Below, piece after piece: positions 5,430 to 6,434 of a DNA stretch of 6,434 nt. Position 1 is the first letter of the stretch, and each line of letters begins with the position of its first letter. The DNA is from Candidatus Poseidoniaceae archaeon (GTDB lineage Archaea > Thermoplasmatota > Poseidoniia > Poseidoniales > Poseidoniaceae). The stretch is taken from NCBI GenBank assembly GCA_013329925.1, contig DUJK01000004.1, positions 5,598 through 12,031 on the forward strand, given 5' to 3'. The position numbers were made by a program, and so were the translations under genes. A model generated the notes under the pieces. It searched no databases. It had not been told where the DNA came from and saw nothing but the letters and a program-made list of their open reading frames with translations.

Positions 5430-6434
5430 TCAGTCACAGCAGGATTTCTCTAAGGCATCTTGGGCGCAGAAGCAAGTCTTTGCTGGGATTATGTCTGCAC
5501 GGGAACTTCGCTCATTGAACAAAGCAGTAACTTCTGCCAGTTCTTCAGCAGCATCTCCACGGGCTTCTAAACAGAGTTTTAGTCCCAACAATCCCCACAT
5601 GTTGTCCTTCCACAACTTAATGTCTGCTCGGTAAACTTCCTCTGCTTCCGCAATGTGGCCTTGTTCGAATAGCAATGCACCAAGGATGTGTCTAACTGGC
5701 TGCATTTGTCCCCATGGCTCATTGTAAGCAAGGTTTAGTGACAAATCTACACCTCTGCGCAGTTCATCAAATGCTGCTGTGAAATCACTTGGTTGACCAG
5801 CAGCCTTAGCAAGATATTGCCTTCTATATTCAATCTCAGCCTCTAGGATTGCTGCGTTGACATTTAGAATAGAAGGTCCTTCAGCAGGATCTTGGTACAT
5901 CAAATTGTTGTGCATTAATCTCCCTACAAGAGCAGGGTTTTCCAGTGCTTGATTGAATAACACTTGTTCAGCTTCTGCTTCAGGGACCATTCCTTTTGAT
6001 GCGTAAGCGACACCTCTAGCATAATGCTGAGTTGCTATAGTTGCCGGGAATGCATCTTTGTCAGAAAACATTGGTTCAGCAAGAATCTCATCCCACTTGC
6101 CGAATCTAATCATAACGTGCCAAGGCATAGTGACGTATGATTCTAGGAAGATTGCACCCATTGGGATAATTCCAGCCAGCATGAAATTCACACCGTGATT
6201 TTCATCTCCAGCAGGTAAGGTAGCAGCGGCTTTTCGAGCATATTTCAAAGCCGTCTCATATTGCCCTTCAAACATAGCACACCAGACGATAAAGTGGTGG
6301 TTGTGCATACGATAAAATTTGTAGAATTGGGATTCATTCCCGGTCAGTTCAACATATTTGTCATCAGCCTCAACCGCCGCTATATTACACTCTACCGCCT
6401 CTTTCCATTGTCCAACCCACGCATCAATGTGTGA
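5430..6434 (-). CDS. Large TPR-repeat protein (TTC38-like), C-terminal part, 5' end outside window
   Basis: The frame is open from the right edge (first full codon Ser at 6434-6432) to a TGA at 5432-5430, giving the last 334 residues. An internal ATG at 6308 is not the start: the 42 codons before it (beginning SHIDAWVGQWKEAVECN) continue the family sequence. The pattern is helix-turn-helix TPR-like, with an Ser-His-Ile motif, MHNHHFIVWCAMFEGQY, WHVMIRFGKWDEIL, HYARGVAYASKG, WGQMQPVRHILGALLFEQG and AEEVYRADI, then WGLLGLKLCLEARG. This matches a family of large bacterial TPR proteins (commonly about 500-600 residues), related to animal TTC38, in which HMPSHIY and YYPHN..F motifs occur in the same order. 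The role is unknown; TPR arrays bind partner proteins. The last 14 residues hold four cysteines (CFC and CC), possibly a metal- or redox-active tail. No signal peptide can be judged, as the N-terminus is missing. Confidence 0.85.
   Translation of the reverse strand, partial: SHIDAWVGQWKEAVECNIAAVEADDKYVELTGNESQFYKFYRMHNHHFIVWCAMFEGQYETALKYARKAAATLPAGDENHGVNFMLAGIIPMGAIFLESYVTMPWHVMIRFGKWDEILAEPMFSDKDAFPATIATQHYARGVAYASKGMVPEAEAEQVLFNQALENPALVGRLMHNNLMYQDPAEGPSILNVNAAILEAEIEYRRQYLAKAAGQPSDFTAAFDELRRGVDLSLNLAYNEPWGQMQPVRHILGALLFEQGHIAEAEEVYRADIKLWKDNMWGLLGLKLCLEARGDAAEELAEVTALFNERSSRADIIPAKTCFCAQDALEKSCCD

Noticed and set aside
5027..5437. 136-codon minus-strand frame opposite triosephosphate isomerase
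   Set aside because: It is antisense to the TIM active-site region and runs into the end of the TPR gene, with low-complexity Ser/Thr/Ala composition; treated as a shadow frame.
1..6434. tRNA, rRNA, CRISPR array, insertion sequence or defence/toxin system
   Set aside because: No cloverleaf-like sequence, no regularly spaced direct repeats, no transposase or nuclease motifs, and almost all bases are taken up by identified genes.

Overview
This is a gene-dense window of about 6.4 kb with roughly 40% GC by eye. It most likely comes from an uncultured marine euryarchaeote of the Poseidoniales (Marine Group II/III) type. The main evidence is a short archaeal-type triosephosphate isomerase and a dolichol-kinase-like membrane protein of the CTP-dependent polyprenol kinase type. 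Beside them are very bacterial-looking succinyl-CoA ligase subunits, and that kind of mosaic is common in these lineages. The taxonomic call is inference: there is no rRNA or other marker gene here.

Layout. Minus strand, 1-2194: sucC and sucD form a tight operon (1-nt overlap, strong Shine-Dalgarno before each start). sucD is followed after 9 nt by the first 16 codons of another gene that leaves the window at position 1. Positions 2195-2283 are an 89-bp divergent intergenic region with two short palindromes and probably the promoters for both directions. Plus strand, 2284-5411: five closely packed genes. They encode a polyprenol (dolichol/phytol-type) kinase-like membrane protein, a CxxC thioredoxin-fold protein, a 37-residue four-cysteine microprotein, a nucleotide-sugar pyrophosphorylase with a C-terminal hexapeptide-repeat region, and archaeal triosephosphate isomerase. 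Minus strand, 5430-6434: the C-terminal 334 residues of a large TPR-repeat protein that converges on the isomerase gene with an 18-nt gap and continues off the right edge.

How the genes may work together. SucCD performs the substrate-level phosphorylation step of the TCA cycle. The plus-strand cluster pairs a likely lipid-carrier kinase with a sugar-activating enzyme, which suggests glycan assembly on polyprenyl phosphate (N-glycosylation or surface polysaccharide). The thioredoxin-like and cysteine-rich small proteins suggest a redox or metal-handling side function, and TIM is central glycolysis/gluconeogenesis. No tRNA, rRNA, CRISPR array, insertion sequence or convincing terminator was seen. 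I found no clear previously undescribed multi-gene system. The most interesting items are the four-cysteine microprotein, the kinase/sugar-activation neighbourhood and the palindromic divergent promoter region.
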